29,663 bases of DNA from Micrococcaceae bacterium UBA3381 (GTDB lineage: Bacteria > Actinomycetota > Actinomycetes > Actinomycetales > Micrococcaceae), in NCBI GenBank assembly GCA_002358975.1, contig DEPX01000217.1:1-29663 (forward strand), written 5' to 3'. Positions 1-7,955 of this stretch are shown piece after piece. The notes under the pieces were generated by a model, which saw nothing but the letters and a program-made list of their open reading frames with translations, had not been told where the DNA came from and did no database searches. The translations under genes and the position numbers were made by a program. Position 1 is the stretch's first letter. Every line of letters starts with the position of its first letter.

Positions 1-219
1 TGGGAACCATGGGCTTATGGGCAAGACGCAATGTTGCTTGGGGTTGCTATCGGCGAGACAGAAGTTGCTGCCTACCAAGCTAATCCTCAAATATTGGCCC
101 AATACTGGCAGAAATTTTGGGCCCTGCGTCAGGTTTGGCAGTATCAGCAAGCAGTCGACTCCGCACCGAATCCATTGCAGCCTATTGGGCCCCCGGTTGC
201 TGCTACGCAACAATCCTGA
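1..219 (+). CDS. C-terminal fragment of an unidentified protein
   Basis: The first frame is open from the window edge to a TGA at 217-219 and encodes about 72 residues. They are rich in Trp, Gln and Ala (WEPWAYGQD near the start, QYWQKFWALRQVWQYQQ in the middle) and end in a Pro/Ala/Gln tail. The gene starts outside the window. I do not recognise the family. In many actinobacteria a primosomal PriA-like gene precedes def, but I see no PriA signature in this tail. It ends about 55 bases before the deformylase start, and no terminator hairpin is evident between them. That it is a real gene rests on the open frame and its position just before def, so confidence is limited. Confidence 0.4.
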   Translation, partial: WEPWAYGQDAMLLGVAIGETEVAAYQANPQILAQYWQKFWALRQVWQYQQAVDSAPNPLQPIGPPVAATQQS

Positions 220-261
220 GGACGCACTACATACTGGCCTAGTGCCCCTGATGGCATTGGG

Positions 262-267
262 TAGTCT
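262..267 (+). promoter_or_regulatory. Putative -10 box of a leaderless def promoter
   Basis: TAGTCT lies seven bases before the GTG at 275, and no Shine-Dalgarno sequence precedes that GTG. The same arrangement (TANNNT, 6-9 bases, start codon) occurs at five other genes in the window, which supports transcription starting at or next to the start codon. No good -35 hexamer is visible. Confidence 0.4.
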
Positions 268-274
268 TATGCAC

Positions 275-862
275 GTGAGTGTATTATCCATCCGAACGGT
301 TCCAGATCCCGTTCTTCGAAGCCCAGCAACTCAGGTAGCTGATACGCGTTACGGTTCAGCAAGCCTCGAACGCCTCATCAACTCAATGCACGAAACCATG
401 GACGTCGTTGACGGAGTAGGCCTGGCCGGCCCACAGGTCGGCGTCAGTCAAGCAATTTTTGTGTTTCATCTCGACGAGCGCCGTGGTCATGTTATCAACC
501 CCAGTATTGAAACCTGGGGAGAAACCATGACGGAACCTCGAGAAGGGTGCTTGTCAGTACCCGAATTGTATTTCACCCCACCACGGTCGCAATATGCCAA
601 AGTCACCGGAAAAAATCACACCGGTCAGACCGTGGAATACCAGGGCGAAGGGCTATTTGCCCGGATGTTGCAACATGAAGTTGACCATCTGTTTGGTTAC
701 TTATTTGTTGATCGACTCGAAGACGAACAGTCCCGCCAAGCACGCCGCGCAATGGCTTCTCCGGAGTTCACCGAGGCCACCAAACGGGTTACCTCGCAAC
801 GCTCAGTCGATATTAGTTCTGCTTTTGGCACAGGCTCAGCTTTTAGTAAACCCACCTCGTAA
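275..862 (+). CDS. def: Peptide deformylase
   Basis: Removes the N-terminal formyl group from nascent proteins, using a metal held by one Cys and two His. With the GTG start at 275 the product has 195 residues. All three family motifs are present: GVGLAGPQ (47-54), EGCLS with the metal-ligand Cys92, and QHEVDH with ligands His134 and His138 and catalytic Glu135. The frame is open upstream to position 17, but residues before 275 do not resemble deformylases, whereas MSVLSIRTVPDPVLR is a typical N-terminus. ATG at 251 and 269 are alternative starts, also without a clear ribosome binding site. The gene ends eight bases before fmt, its functional partner, so the two are probably one transcript. 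Confidence 0.95.
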   Translation: MSVLSIRTVPDPVLRSPATQVADTRYGSASLERLINSMHETMDVVDGVGLAGPQVGVSQAIFVFHLDERRGHVINPSIETWGETMTEPREGCLSVPELYFTPPRSQYAKVTGKNHTGQTVEYQGEGLFARMLQHEVDHLFGYLFVDRLEDEQSRQARRAMASPEFTEATKRVTSQRSVDISSAFGTGSAFSKPTS

Positions 863-870
863 GGACGCGC

Positions 871-1854
871 ATGAGAATTCTTTTCGCCGGTACGCCACAA
901 CCAGCTGTAGCGTCGTTAGATGCACTCGTTGAAGCAGGCCACCAGGTTGTTGGTGTTCTAACCCGTACCGATGCAAAAGTTGGCAGAAAACGAGTGCTCA
1001 CCCCATCACCGGTAGCAATGCGAGCAGCAGAGCTGGGACTACCGATCATAAAAACCAATAGTTTCAGCGGCGCTGAAGGTCACGCAGCTATCGCCGATTT
1101 GCAGGCACTACAGCCGGATATTGGGGCGGTAGTGGCCTACGGTGGGTTGTTGCCACAACATGTTCTAGAAATGTTCCCCAACGGTTGGATAAACCTACAC
1201 TTTTCTTTACTTCCGGCATATCGCGGTGCAGCACCTGTGCAGTGGGCCATTATCAACCAAGAACAAGAAACCGGTGCAGCAGTCTTCCAACTGGAAACAG
1301 GCCTGGATACCGGTCCGGTGTATGCCACACTGCAACGCCGCCTCGATCCGGAGGAAACTGCCGGGGAAGTGCTAGCCGATCTTTCCAACAGTGGCGCCAA
1401 ACTACTAGCCACCACGCTGTTCAGCATTGCTGACCGTACCGCCGTGGCAACTGCTCAAAAAGGAAAGGTCAGCTGGGCACCCAAAATTACTCGTCACGAC
1501 ACGCAGGTAGATGCCCAACAACAAGCTAGTGCAGTGCAGGCACTAATTAACGGTGCCTCACCGGTACCAGGCGCGTGGGCAATGCTAGATGGGGACAACA
1601 CCACACAGCAACGACTCAAAATTGGAAGAGCACTGCCCGTAGCGGATGTACCAGATCACAATAAAAGCCCTGGCGCATTTATTTTTGAGTCACACCGCGT
1701 ATTGTTGGTATGCCACGATGATGTCATTGAGCTGGCACAAGTCCAACCATCTGGTAAAAAAATGATGCGCGCCACAGATTGGGCTCGTGGCGTTGACGAA
1801 TCGATTCGTTTACATACTTCAGCAACGCATCCGCATGAGTTTGACCAGAATTAG
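871..1854 (+). CDS. fmt: Methionyl-tRNA formyltransferase
   Basis: Transfers a formyl group from 10-formyl-THF to Met-tRNA(fMet), making the initiator for bacterial translation. The 327 residues match the usual length. The catalytic triad is visible and falls at the same numbers as in the E. coli enzyme: Asn108 and His110 in INLHFSLLPAYRGAAP, and Asp146 in ETGLDTGP. The N-terminal formyltransferase domain spans about 1-200, and the C-terminal OB-like tRNA-binding domain starts near WAPKITRHD. The ATG at 871 has an AAGGA ribosome binding site. The gene lies between def and rsmB, a classic arrangement of N-terminal formyl-Met handling genes. Confidence 0.97.
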   Translation: MRILFAGTPQPAVASLDALVEAGHQVVGVLTRTDAKVGRKRVLTPSPVAMRAAELGLPIIKTNSFSGAEGHAAIADLQALQPDIGAVVAYGGLLPQHVLEMFPNGWINLHFSLLPAYRGAAPVQWAIINQEQETGAAVFQLETGLDTGPVYATLQRRLDPEETAGEVLADLSNSGAKLLATTLFSIADRTAVATAQKGKVSWAPKITRHDTQVDAQQQASAVQALINGASPVPGAWAMLDGDNTTQQRLKIGRALPVADVPDHNKSPGAFIFESHRVLLVCHDDVIELAQVQPSGKKMMRATDWARGVDESIRLHTSATHPHEFDQN

Positions 1855-1866
1855 AGGATAAACACT

Positions 1867-3381
1867 TTGGCAGATGACACTGCAAAGCAACGCAGAAATG
1901 ATAAGGGTCGTGAGCGCAACCGCGGAAAACACGGCCGCAAGCGACAATATTCCGCCAAAGCGCCCGCACAGCGTTCCCGGTCAGTCGGTTCAGCGCGGCT
2001 GACGGCTTTTCAAGTGCTGCAGGCAGTTACTCATGAAGATGCTTACGCCAACCTGGTCCTACCCACCCGGATTCGTCGTAACGCACTGGACCGTCAAGAT
2101 GCTGCATTTGCTACCGAACTCACCTATGGCACCCTGCGTTGGACCGGCACTTATGATGCGATATTGACCAGGTGCGTGGACCGGCCATTAGCCAAGCTTG
2201 ATAAACCTGTTCTGGATGCACTGCGTTTGGGGACCCACCAACTACTTAACATGCGGGTACCTGCCCATGCCGCATTGGACACTACTGTTGCCCTGGTGCG
2301 CTCCGAAATCGGATCAGGTCCAAGTGGACTAGTCAACGCCGTGCTGCGCAAGGTCAGCAAGCATACGTTTGAAATGTGGCTAGACGAAATTGCACCCGGA
2401 CAATCCGATGACGATTTAGCCATCCGGTATGCCCATCCCACCTGGATTCTGCGTGCCATCAAACAAGCAATGCTAGCTAACGGCCGTAACCCTGATGAGC
2501 TACCCGAGGTATTGACAGCAAATAATCTTGCCCCAGAACTTAATTTGATTGCTCTGCCGGGTCTGGGCAATTTAGAAGCTGTCTTAAACCACGGCGCCAC
2601 CGAATCGACGTTGGCTCCGGACGCGGCGGTATTTGCCGGTGGGGATGCCGGTCGGATACCAGGTGTTGCCGATGGCACCGTACGCGTGCAAGATATTGGG
2701 TCCCAACTAACAGCTCGCGGACTTATTGGCGCACGTGAGGTCGGTTCTGGTGAGACCTGGTTGGATATGTCCGCTGGCCCCGGTGGTAAGGCCGCAGTGC
2801 TTGGTGCATTGGCACAATCTCACGGTGCTACCTTGCAGGCTAATGACATTTCAGAACATCGCACCCAATTGGTCAAAAAAGCACTACGAGTCTTCGACGA
2901 TAGTGTGTGGACTACAACGGTCTCAGGCGGCGCAGAACTTGCCGATGACCCGGCTAACGCTCAACACTTTGACCGTATTCTGCTTGATGCTCCCTGTACT
3001 GGGCTCGGGGCATTGCGCCGTCGTCCAGAATCGCGTTGGCGTCGAACACCGCAAGATCTGGCCACGCTTACACAACTACAGTCGCAACTGTTAGACGCAG
3101 CGACCAAAATGTTAAAACCCGGTGGCCTACTGGCCTATGTGACCTGTTCGCCGCACATTGCTGAAACAACACTGCAGATTACCGATGTGATTAAACGCCA
3201 CCCAGATCTTCGTTTATTGGATTCGGCTACCGCATTGCAGTCAGTAGCCAAGCAACGCAATGAGGCATCAGCCTTAGTTCGAGAGACCATTACCCAAGGT
3301 GATAGCACGTCAAACACCGTACAATTATGGCCCGACCTGCATAAGACCGATGCCATGTTCTTTGCTCTACTAACCCGCTAA
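1867..3381 (+). CDS. rsmB: 16S rRNA (cytosine-5) methyltransferase, RsmB/Sun family
   Basis: SAM-dependent m5C methyltransferase of the NOL1/NOP2/Sun family; RsmB acts on C967 of 16S rRNA in E. coli. It has 504 residues. A basic, disordered N-terminus (1-40) is followed by a NusB-like RNA-binding domain (about 42-175) and a Rossmann methyltransferase domain. Motif I is DMSAGPGGK (300-308). The two catalytic cysteines are Cys377 in DAPCTGLG and Cys427 in YVTCSPH. A Ser (302) replaces the Cys usual in motif I, but that Cys is not catalytic. The start is a TTG with AGAGGA nine bases upstream, overlapping the fmt stop, so translation is probably coupled to fmt. Confidence 0.93.
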   Translation: MADDTAKQRRNDKGRERNRGKHGRKRQYSAKAPAQRSRSVGSARLTAFQVLQAVTHEDAYANLVLPTRIRRNALDRQDAAFATELTYGTLRWTGTYDAILTRCVDRPLAKLDKPVLDALRLGTHQLLNMRVPAHAALDTTVALVRSEIGSGPSGLVNAVLRKVSKHTFEMWLDEIAPGQSDDDLAIRYAHPTWILRAIKQAMLANGRNPDELPEVLTANNLAPELNLIALPGLGNLEAVLNHGATESTLAPDAAVFAGGDAGRIPGVADGTVRVQDIGSQLTARGLIGAREVGSGETWLDMSAGPGGKAAVLGALAQSHGATLQANDISEHRTQLVKKALRVFDDSVWTTTVSGGAELADDPANAQHFDRILLDAPCTGLGALRRRPESRWRRTPQDLATLTQLQSQLLDAATKMLKPGGLLAYVTCSPHIAETTLQITDVIKRHPDLRLLDSATALQSVAKQRNEASALVRETITQGDSTSNTVQLWPDLHKTDAMFFALLTR

Positions 3382-3417
3382 GCATAAGAAATACCGCTTT
3401 GAAGGAGCCCATCGATA

Positions 3418-4074
3418 ATGCATATCAACCCGTCAATTCTATCTGCTGATTTCGCCCGATTGGCTGACGAAATCGCTAGGGTTCATAACTCAGATGCCAT
3501 TCATGTTGATGTGATGGATAATCATTTTGTGCCTAACCTCACGATGGGTGTTCCGGTGGTTAAAGCTATCCGTGCGGCAACCGATAAGCCACTAGATATT
3601 CATTTAATGATCGAAGATGCCGACCGCTGGGCACCAGATTATGCTGATCTTGGGGCCGAATCGGTAACTTTCCATGTGGAAGCTTCCGGGGCTCCAATTC
3701 GTTTGGCACGTGAGCTGCGTGCTCGCGGTTCTAACGCTGCTATGGCGTTGAAACCTGCTACACCTATCGAGCCTTATATGGACATGCTGACCGAGTTGGA
3801 CATGGTTCTGCTTATGACCGTTGAGCCTGGTTTTGGTGGGCAAGCTTTCTTGGATGTGGTGCTGCCTAAGATTCGACGCGCACGACAAGCCATTGAAGAT
3901 GCCGGTGTACCGATCGCTCTGCAAGTAGATGGGGGAGTAGCCAGCGACACGATTGAACGTGCAGCCGAGGCCGGTGCTGATGTGTTTGTCGCCGGTTCAG
4001 CGGTCTACGCTGCTGACGACCCAGCACAAGCCATTGACAATCTGCGCCAGTTGGCCCGAGGGGCACAAGCTTAG
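3418..4074 (+). CDS. rpe: Ribulose-phosphate 3-epimerase
   Basis: Interconverts ribulose-5-phosphate and xylulose-5-phosphate in the pentose phosphate pathway. It is a 218-residue TIM barrel of normal length. Metal and catalytic residues are visible: His29 and Asp31 (HVDVMDNHFVPN), His62 (DIHLMIED) and Asp171 (QVDGGV), plus the flexible-loop signature VEPGFGGQ (136-142). The ATG at 3418 has a strong GAAGGAG ribosome binding site. A 36-base gap separates it from rsmB. Its role in the ribose-5-phosphate/PRPP supply fits the nearby his genes, since HisG consumes PRPP; that link is inference. Confidence 0.96.
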   Translation: MHINPSILSADFARLADEIARVHNSDAIHVDVMDNHFVPNLTMGVPVVKAIRAATDKPLDIHLMIEDADRWAPDYADLGAESVTFHVEASGAPIRLARELRARGSNAAMALKPATPIEPYMDMLTELDMVLLMTVEPGFGGQAFLDVVLPKIRRARQAIEDAGVPIALQVDGGVASDTIERAAEAGADVFVAGSAVYAADDPAQAIDNLRQLARGAQA

Positions 4075-4088
4075 AAGGGAAACATAGC

Positions 4089-4805
4089 ATGCAGTGGCTT
4101 ATTGATCTTTTCAATTGGACGATCCCAATTGGTGGCGGCGGGCTGCTGATGCGCGAGGTGTTCGGTAATGTGTTTGGGCTGGCCTCGGCCCTGGGTGGTA
4201 TACGACGAAAATTATGGGCCTGGCCGGTGGGTATTATTGGTAATCTCACACTTTTATCGGTGTTTTTGGGCAGCCTCTTTGGTGGTGCAGATACCGCCAA
4301 TTTGCTTGGTCAAGCCGGTCGCCAAATCATGTTTATTACCGTGTCAGTTTATGGTTGGGTTCAGTGGCGAAAATCCCAACGAGCTGGATCAGCAGATGAC
4401 TCAGCCATTGTGCCTGAGTGGGCTTCAGGGCCGGTACGAATTGGCTTGGCAGTCATATTGGTTGGCGGCACCATCCTGTTGACCCCAGTCTTTCGAGCCC
4501 TTGGATCCTTTGAACCGGTATGGGCTGATGCTTGGACTTTCGTAGGGTCTCTATTGGCCACCTTTGGTATGGCCAAAGGGTGGGTAGAATTCTGGCTCAT
4601 CTGGGTTATCGTGGACGTTGTTGGAGTGCCTTTACTATTTTCAGCTGGCTACTATGCCACGGCCTTTATGTATGTCTTCTACGGTGGATTCACTCTCGTG
4701 GGATTTTTTGTTTGGGCTCGTGCACGTGCCAAGGAAAAACCTGCCGTCGAAACGTTGATGCTGGATCCAACGCTGCAAGATACCCCGCCCGAAGAAAAGT
4801 ACTAA
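4089..4805 (+). CDS. pnuC: Nicotinamide mononucleotide (riboside) transporter PnuC
   Basis: Inner-membrane facilitator of the PnuC family, importing nicotinamide riboside or mononucleotide for NAD salvage. It has 238 residues with about six or seven hydrophobic segments. Recognisable family features are the N-terminal EVFGNVFGLASALGGI stretch, RRKLWAWPVGIIGN (typical NxxG/W-rich block), the GRQIMFITVSVYGWVQW segment and a C-terminal repeat of the same pattern (VDVVGVPLLFSAGYYATAFMY). The tail is short and charged. An AAGGGA ribosome binding site precedes ATG 4089, and the gap to rpe is 14 bases, so they are probably cotranscribed. No NAD-responsive NiaR-type operator was recognised. Substrate choice cannot be read from sequence. 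Confidence 0.9.
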   Translation: MQWLIDLFNWTIPIGGGGLLMREVFGNVFGLASALGGIRRKLWAWPVGIIGNLTLLSVFLGSLFGGADTANLLGQAGRQIMFITVSVYGWVQWRKSQRAGSADDSAIVPEWASGPVRIGLAVILVGGTILLTPVFRALGSFEPVWADAWTFVGSLLATFGMAKGWVEFWLIWVIVDVVGVPLLFSAGYYATAFMYVFYGGFTLVGFFVWARARAKEKPAVETLMLDPTLQDTPPEEKY

Positions 4806-4854
4806 TTTTGCGTCATGAAGTGCATCCTTGTCGGTCCAGGCTCTAAGAAACAAC

Positions 4855-4860
4855 TACGCT
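4855..4860 (+). promoter_or_regulatory. Putative -10 box of a leaderless hisE promoter
   Basis: TACGCT lies six bases before the GTG start of hisE at 4867, with no ribosome binding site between. No convincing -35 hexamer stands 16-18 bases upstream. This would give hisE-hisG-hisF a promoter separate from rpe-pnuC. Confidence 0.45.
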
Positions 4861-4866
4861 AGTATT

Positions 4867-5130
4867 GTGAAAACCTTCGAAGAACTTTTTGCTGAGCTAA
4901 CAGATAAAGCACGCACCCGCCCGGAGGACTCCGGGACGGTACAACAACTTGATGCCGGGGTGCATGCAATCGGTAAGAAAGTTGTTGAAGAAGCCGCCGA
5001 GGTCTGGATGGCCGCACGTTATGAGACCACAGCTGAAACAGCCGAGGAAATTTCCCAGCTGCTGTATCACCTTCAAGTCATGATGCTGGCCAAAGGTATC
5101 GAACTGGAAGACGTCTATAAATATCTCTAA
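4867..5130 (+). CDS. hisE: Phosphoribosyl-ATP pyrophosphatase
   Basis: Second step of histidine synthesis: hydrolyses PR-ATP to PR-AMP and pyrophosphate. The product has 87 residues, normal for a stand-alone HisE. The all-alpha MazG-like fold is evident from IGKKVVEEAAEVWMAA with its metal-binding Glu residues and from the C-terminal EEISQLLYHLQVMML. The frame is open to an upstream start at 4828, but homologues begin with VKTFEELF, so GTG 4867 is preferred. That start has no Shine-Dalgarno sequence and lies just after a -10-like box, suggesting a leaderless mRNA. hisG follows 20 bases later. Confidence 0.93.
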   Translation: MKTFEELFAELTDKARTRPEDSGTVQQLDAGVHAIGKKVVEEAAEVWMAARYETTAETAEEISQLLYHLQVMMLAKGIELEDVYKYL

Positions 5131-5150
5131 CTAGGAGAATCGAACGCAAT

Positions 5151-6002
5151 ATGTTGCGCATTGCTGTGCCCAACAAGGGCTCGTTGTCTGATGCAGCTCG
5201 TGAAACCCTAAGCGAAGCTGGCTACCGGCAACGTCGTGATTCTAAAGAACTGGTGCTCGTAGACCCGGAGAATAAGGTGGAGTTCTTCTACCTGCGCCCA
5301 CGTGATATCGCTATTTACGTAGCTAAAGGATCACTAGATGCAGGACTTACCGGTCGGGATTTGTTCTTGGACGCCCAAGTCGGCGAAGCCGCTGAAGAAC
5401 TGATGCGGTTAGGTTTTGCGCGTTCGACATTCCGTTTCGCGGCACCTGAGGGTGCTTTTGCAACGGTAAAAGAGCTCGCCGGTAAACGCATTGCGACCTC
5501 CTACGACGGTTTATTATCCGACTATTTGAAGTCTTCAGAAATTCAACCCGAGCGCATCGTACACCTCGATGGAGCAGTCGAATCATCAGTATCACTAGGG
5601 GTTGCAGACGCTATCGCCGACGTCGTCGAGACCGGATCAACACTGAAATCAGCCGGTATGGAGATCCTGGGCGAGCCCATCTTAGATTCTGAAGCTATTT
5701 TGATCGGCCAGCGCGGCAAACATCCAGCCGGGTTGGATAAACTCATTCAACGCTTACGCGGTGTTCTAGTAGCCCGTGAGTACGTCATGGTTGATTACGA
5801 TGTGCCAAAAGAACACATGGACGACGCCCTGAAAGTCACCCCTGGACTGGAATCCCCAACCATTGCGTCGTTAGCTGATGACAAGTGGGTCGCCGTTCGT
5901 TCAATGGCTAAGAAAAAGGATATGAACCGCATCATGGATGAGCTCTACGAAATGGGAGCCAAAGCCATTCTTGCCTCAGCAATTCACGCCATTCGTCTAT
6001 AA
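5151..6002 (+). CDS. hisG: ATP phosphoribosyltransferase, long form
   Basis: First, committed step of histidine synthesis: ATP plus PRPP gives PR-ATP. The 283 residues indicate the long form (HisG_L), which carries its own C-terminal ACT-like regulatory domain (about 210-283, ending MNRIMDELYEMGAKAILASAIHAIRL) for histidine feedback and does not need HisZ. The N-terminus MLRIAVPNKGSLSD and the PRPP-binding signature DVVETGSTL (about 160-168) are clear. AGGAG at 5133-5137 sets the ATG at 5151. It sits between hisE and hisF; placing the committed step in this short cluster makes the cluster a likely point of histidine control, but I see no attenuator. Confidence 0.96.
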   Translation: MLRIAVPNKGSLSDAARETLSEAGYRQRRDSKELVLVDPENKVEFFYLRPRDIAIYVAKGSLDAGLTGRDLFLDAQVGEAAEELMRLGFARSTFRFAAPEGAFATVKELAGKRIATSYDGLLSDYLKSSEIQPERIVHLDGAVESSVSLGVADAIADVVETGSTLKSAGMEILGEPILDSEAILIGQRGKHPAGLDKLIQRLRGVLVAREYVMVDYDVPKEHMDDALKVTPGLESPTIASLADDKWVAVRSMAKKKDMNRIMDELYEMGAKAILASAIHAIRL

Positions 6003-6025
6003 AGTACACTATCGCGAGGAAGACC

Positions 6026-6793
6026 ATGAGCACAGCAATTCGCGTCATCCCATGTCTGGACGTCAAGAACGGCCGAGTCGTCAAAGGCGTAAACTTTGAA
6101 AACCTTCGAGACGCTGGAGACCCGGCAGAACTAGCCAGTCGCTATAATGCTGCTGGAGCCGATGAGATCACGTTCCTGGACGTCACTGCAACCACCGAGC
6201 ACCGTGAGACCACGTATGCACTCGTAGACAGTACTGCTAAGGAAGTGTTCATCCCGCTAACGGTTGGTGGCGGCATCCGCAGTGTGGAGCAAGTGCGTGA
6301 ACTGTTACGACACGGAGCCGACAAAGTATCAGTCAGCTCGGCGGCAGTGGAACAACCAGAATTGATTAACCAGATTGCCCAAACCTGGGGAGCCCAGGTG
6401 CTGGTACTGTCCTTAGACGCACAATCTAACATCGATATGCCATCTGGTTATGAAGTAATGACCAAAGGTGGCAAACACGGCACCGGCAAAGACGCCATTG
6501 CTTGGGTAAAAGAGGCTGAAGAACGCGGTGTTGGGGAAATCCTAGTCAACTCGATTGACGCCGACGGTACTCGAGATGGCTTTGATCTTAAAATGATCAA
6601 AGCCGTCCGTAATACAGTGTCTGTGCCACTGATTGCCTCTGGGGGAGCGGGCGAACCAGCACACTTCCCACCGGCTATTGAAGCCGGAGCAAATGCGGTT
6701 TTGGCAGCTTCACTGTTCCACTATGGTCCCGATGACATGATCGGTCAGGTCAAAGACGCTCTTGAAGCCACCGGCTATTCAGTGCGGCGTTAA
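6026..6793 (+). CDS. hisF: Imidazole glycerol phosphate synthase, cyclase subunit
   Basis: With HisH-derived ammonia, HisF converts PRFAR to imidazole glycerol phosphate and AICAR. It is a 255-residue (beta/alpha)8 barrel of normal length. The catalytic aspartates are Asp12 (VIPCLDVKNGRVVKG) and Asp131 (VLSLDAQ); phosphate-binding loops LTVGGGIRS and LIASGGAGE are present. GAGGAAG precedes ATG 6026. The partner hisH and the related hisA are not in the window. A TACACT box (6005-6010) precedes the gene, but a transcript starting there would cut into the ribosome binding site, so I do not call a promoter. The gene is convergent with the next one, with nine bases between stops and no clear terminator. 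Confidence 0.96.
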   Translation: MSTAIRVIPCLDVKNGRVVKGVNFENLRDAGDPAELASRYNAAGADEITFLDVTATTEHRETTYALVDSTAKEVFIPLTVGGGIRSVEQVRELLRHGADKVSVSSAAVEQPELINQIAQTWGAQVLVLSLDAQSNIDMPSGYEVMTKGGKHGTGKDAIAWVKEAEERGVGEILVNSIDADGTRDGFDLKMIKAVRNTVSVPLIASGGAGEPAHFPPAIEAGANAVLAASLFHYGPDDMIGQVKDALEATGYSVRR

Positions 6794-6802
6794 CTCATCT
6801 CG

Positions 6803-7483
6803 CTATGGACGGTCAATAAGTACCAGCGCGTGATCGGGTCGGCCAAGGGCATGAAGAACCAGTTCCCCCGCCGGTCCGGTCACATATGTTAGTGTGGTGC
6901 CGCGTTTGGCCACGATGCGTTTTCCATTGGTCCGCACCAAAACATACCCGGTCTTGGCATTTGCATAGTATTTTCTAGCCTGTTCACGCAATTGCTCAAA
7001 TAATGCAGAGGCGTATTCATCAGTGAGTTTTCGAGGAGCCCAGCGAGTCTGAGCGCGCCGAATATCCTCGGTATGCAAAAACAGCGTTAATAACGGACTT
7101 TCGGGCTCCTGCCGACGAGAAGCCACAGTGCGCCGAAACCGCTTGAGTAACGATCCGCGCTGAGCTGCCGGAGGTTTCTGTGGACCATCGCCAATTTTGC
7201 GTACCAGATTGTAGAATGCTTGGCGGGAAGTTGACTTATCAGCCAACTCATTGATAGCACTTTGTAGCGCTGCGGAAGACGATCCGTGACCCCGCGTTAC
7301 CAGCTCATGCGGATTTTCGTGCAGAAACACTGAGGCCGCTAAGTGCTGAGTCTGCCACTGTTCTACAAGGGTGGGCTCATTAGGCCCGGCGGCATATAGC
7401 GCCGCAACAAAGGCAGCACGTGAAGCAGCAACAAAGTCGTTGTCGCTGTCACGCTCATGAGTCCCCGCAGAAAGTTTTGTCAC
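6803..7483 (-). CDS. DinB-like protein of the TIGR03085 (mycothiol-dependent maleylpyruvate isomerase N-terminal-like) family
   Basis: A 226-residue actinobacterial protein of unknown function. Family blocks are visible: GPNEPTLVEQWQTQHLAAS (33-51), an FLHTEDIRRAQTRWAPRKL block that contains the usual HxED-type metal site, and a C-terminal GELVLHALGR segment. The first metal ligand, normally His in a LAAH-type motif, appears to be Ser here, and there is a basic insert (RGSLLKRFRRTVASRR) ahead of the HTED helix. The metal site may therefore be incomplete. The start is GTG, with TAATTT seven bases upstream and no ribosome binding site, so it looks leaderless. The gene runs against its his/trp neighbours, and this position between hisF and hisI recurs in Micrococcales as far as I recall. 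Confidence 0.75.
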   Translation of the reverse strand: MTKLSAGTHERDSDNDFVAASRAAFVAALYAAGPNEPTLVEQWQTQHLAASVFLHENPHELVTRGHGSSSAALQSAINELADKSTSRQAFYNLVRKIGDGPQKPPAAQRGSLLKRFRRTVASRRQEPESPLLTLFLHTEDIRRAQTRWAPRKLTDEYASALFEQLREQARKYYANAKTGYVLVRTNGKRIVAKRGTTLTYVTGPAGELVLHALGRPDHALVLIDRP

Positions 7484-7549
7484 ATATCAGAAATTATCAC
7501 GTGTTGATCGGTGGTAACAGCAGACAAGCCGTCCTACACTAGATTCATC
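7484..7549. promoter_or_regulatory. Divergent promoter region between the DinB-like gene and hisI
   Basis: These 66 bases hold two outward-facing -10 boxes. On the reverse strand TAATTT (7496-7491) is seven bases from the GTG at 7483. On the forward strand TACACT (7535-7540) is nine bases from the ATG at 7550. Neither start has a Shine-Dalgarno sequence, so both messages are probably leaderless or nearly so. -35 elements are weak on both strands. Confidence 0.5.
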
Positions 7550-7930
7550 ATGAACAATTCTGAAGTTTCGCCGCCCGAATCAGATCTAGACCCACAGGTC
7601 GCGCTCCGGCTGAAACGTAATAGCAACGGCCTCATCCCGGCAATCGTCCAAGACGATGAAAGCCGCGAAGTATTGATGCTTGGCTGGATGGATGACCAAG
7701 CCCTGCATCTCACAATGACAACCGGACGTGCATGGTATTGGTCACGTTCACGTGGCGAATACTGGCGCAAAGGTGACACATCCGGTCATACGCAACATGT
7801 GGTTTCAGTAGCATTAGACTGCGATAATGACACGGTATTAGTACAAGTCAGACAGCACGGTCCGGCATGTCATACAGGAACTCCCACGTGCTTTACCGAC
7901 CGGAACCTCACGGTTGCCGGCACCAAATAA
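7550..7930 (+). CDS. hisI: Phosphoribosyl-AMP cyclohydrolase
   Basis: Third step of histidine synthesis: opens the adenine ring of PR-AMP to give ProFAR. The 126 residues are normal for a monofunctional HisI; HisE is a separate gene 2.6 kb upstream. Clear motifs are VLMLGWMDDQAL, the substrate block WYWSRSRGEYWRKGDTSGHTQ, the Mg-binding acidic cluster DCDND (90-94) and the zinc ligands Cys91, Cys107 and Cys114 (HGPACHTGTPTCF). The frame is open from 7511, but ATG 7550, just after a TACACT box, gives the natural N-terminus and a leaderless mRNA. trpE begins 25 bases downstream, so hisI probably shares the trp transcript. Confidence 0.95.
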   Translation: MNNSEVSPPESDLDPQVALRLKRNSNGLIPAIVQDDESREVLMLGWMDDQALHLTMTTGRAWYWSRSRGEYWRKGDTSGHTQHVVSVALDCDNDTVLVQVRQHGPACHTGTPTCFTDRNLTVAGTK

Positions 7931-7955
7931 TTTATTGCCCCACGGAAAGAACAAT

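Noticed and set aside
17..274. Extended deformylase N-terminus from an ATG at 17
   Set aside because: The extra residues have no deformylase similarity and overlap the tail of the upstream gene in another frame; homologues start at the MSVLSIRTVPDPVLR block.
6005..6010. TACACT before hisF as a seventh leaderless promoter
   Set aside because: The spacing to the ATG is 15 bases and a good GAGGAAG ribosome binding site lies between, so a transcript from here would have a truncated site; hisF is better read with hisG.
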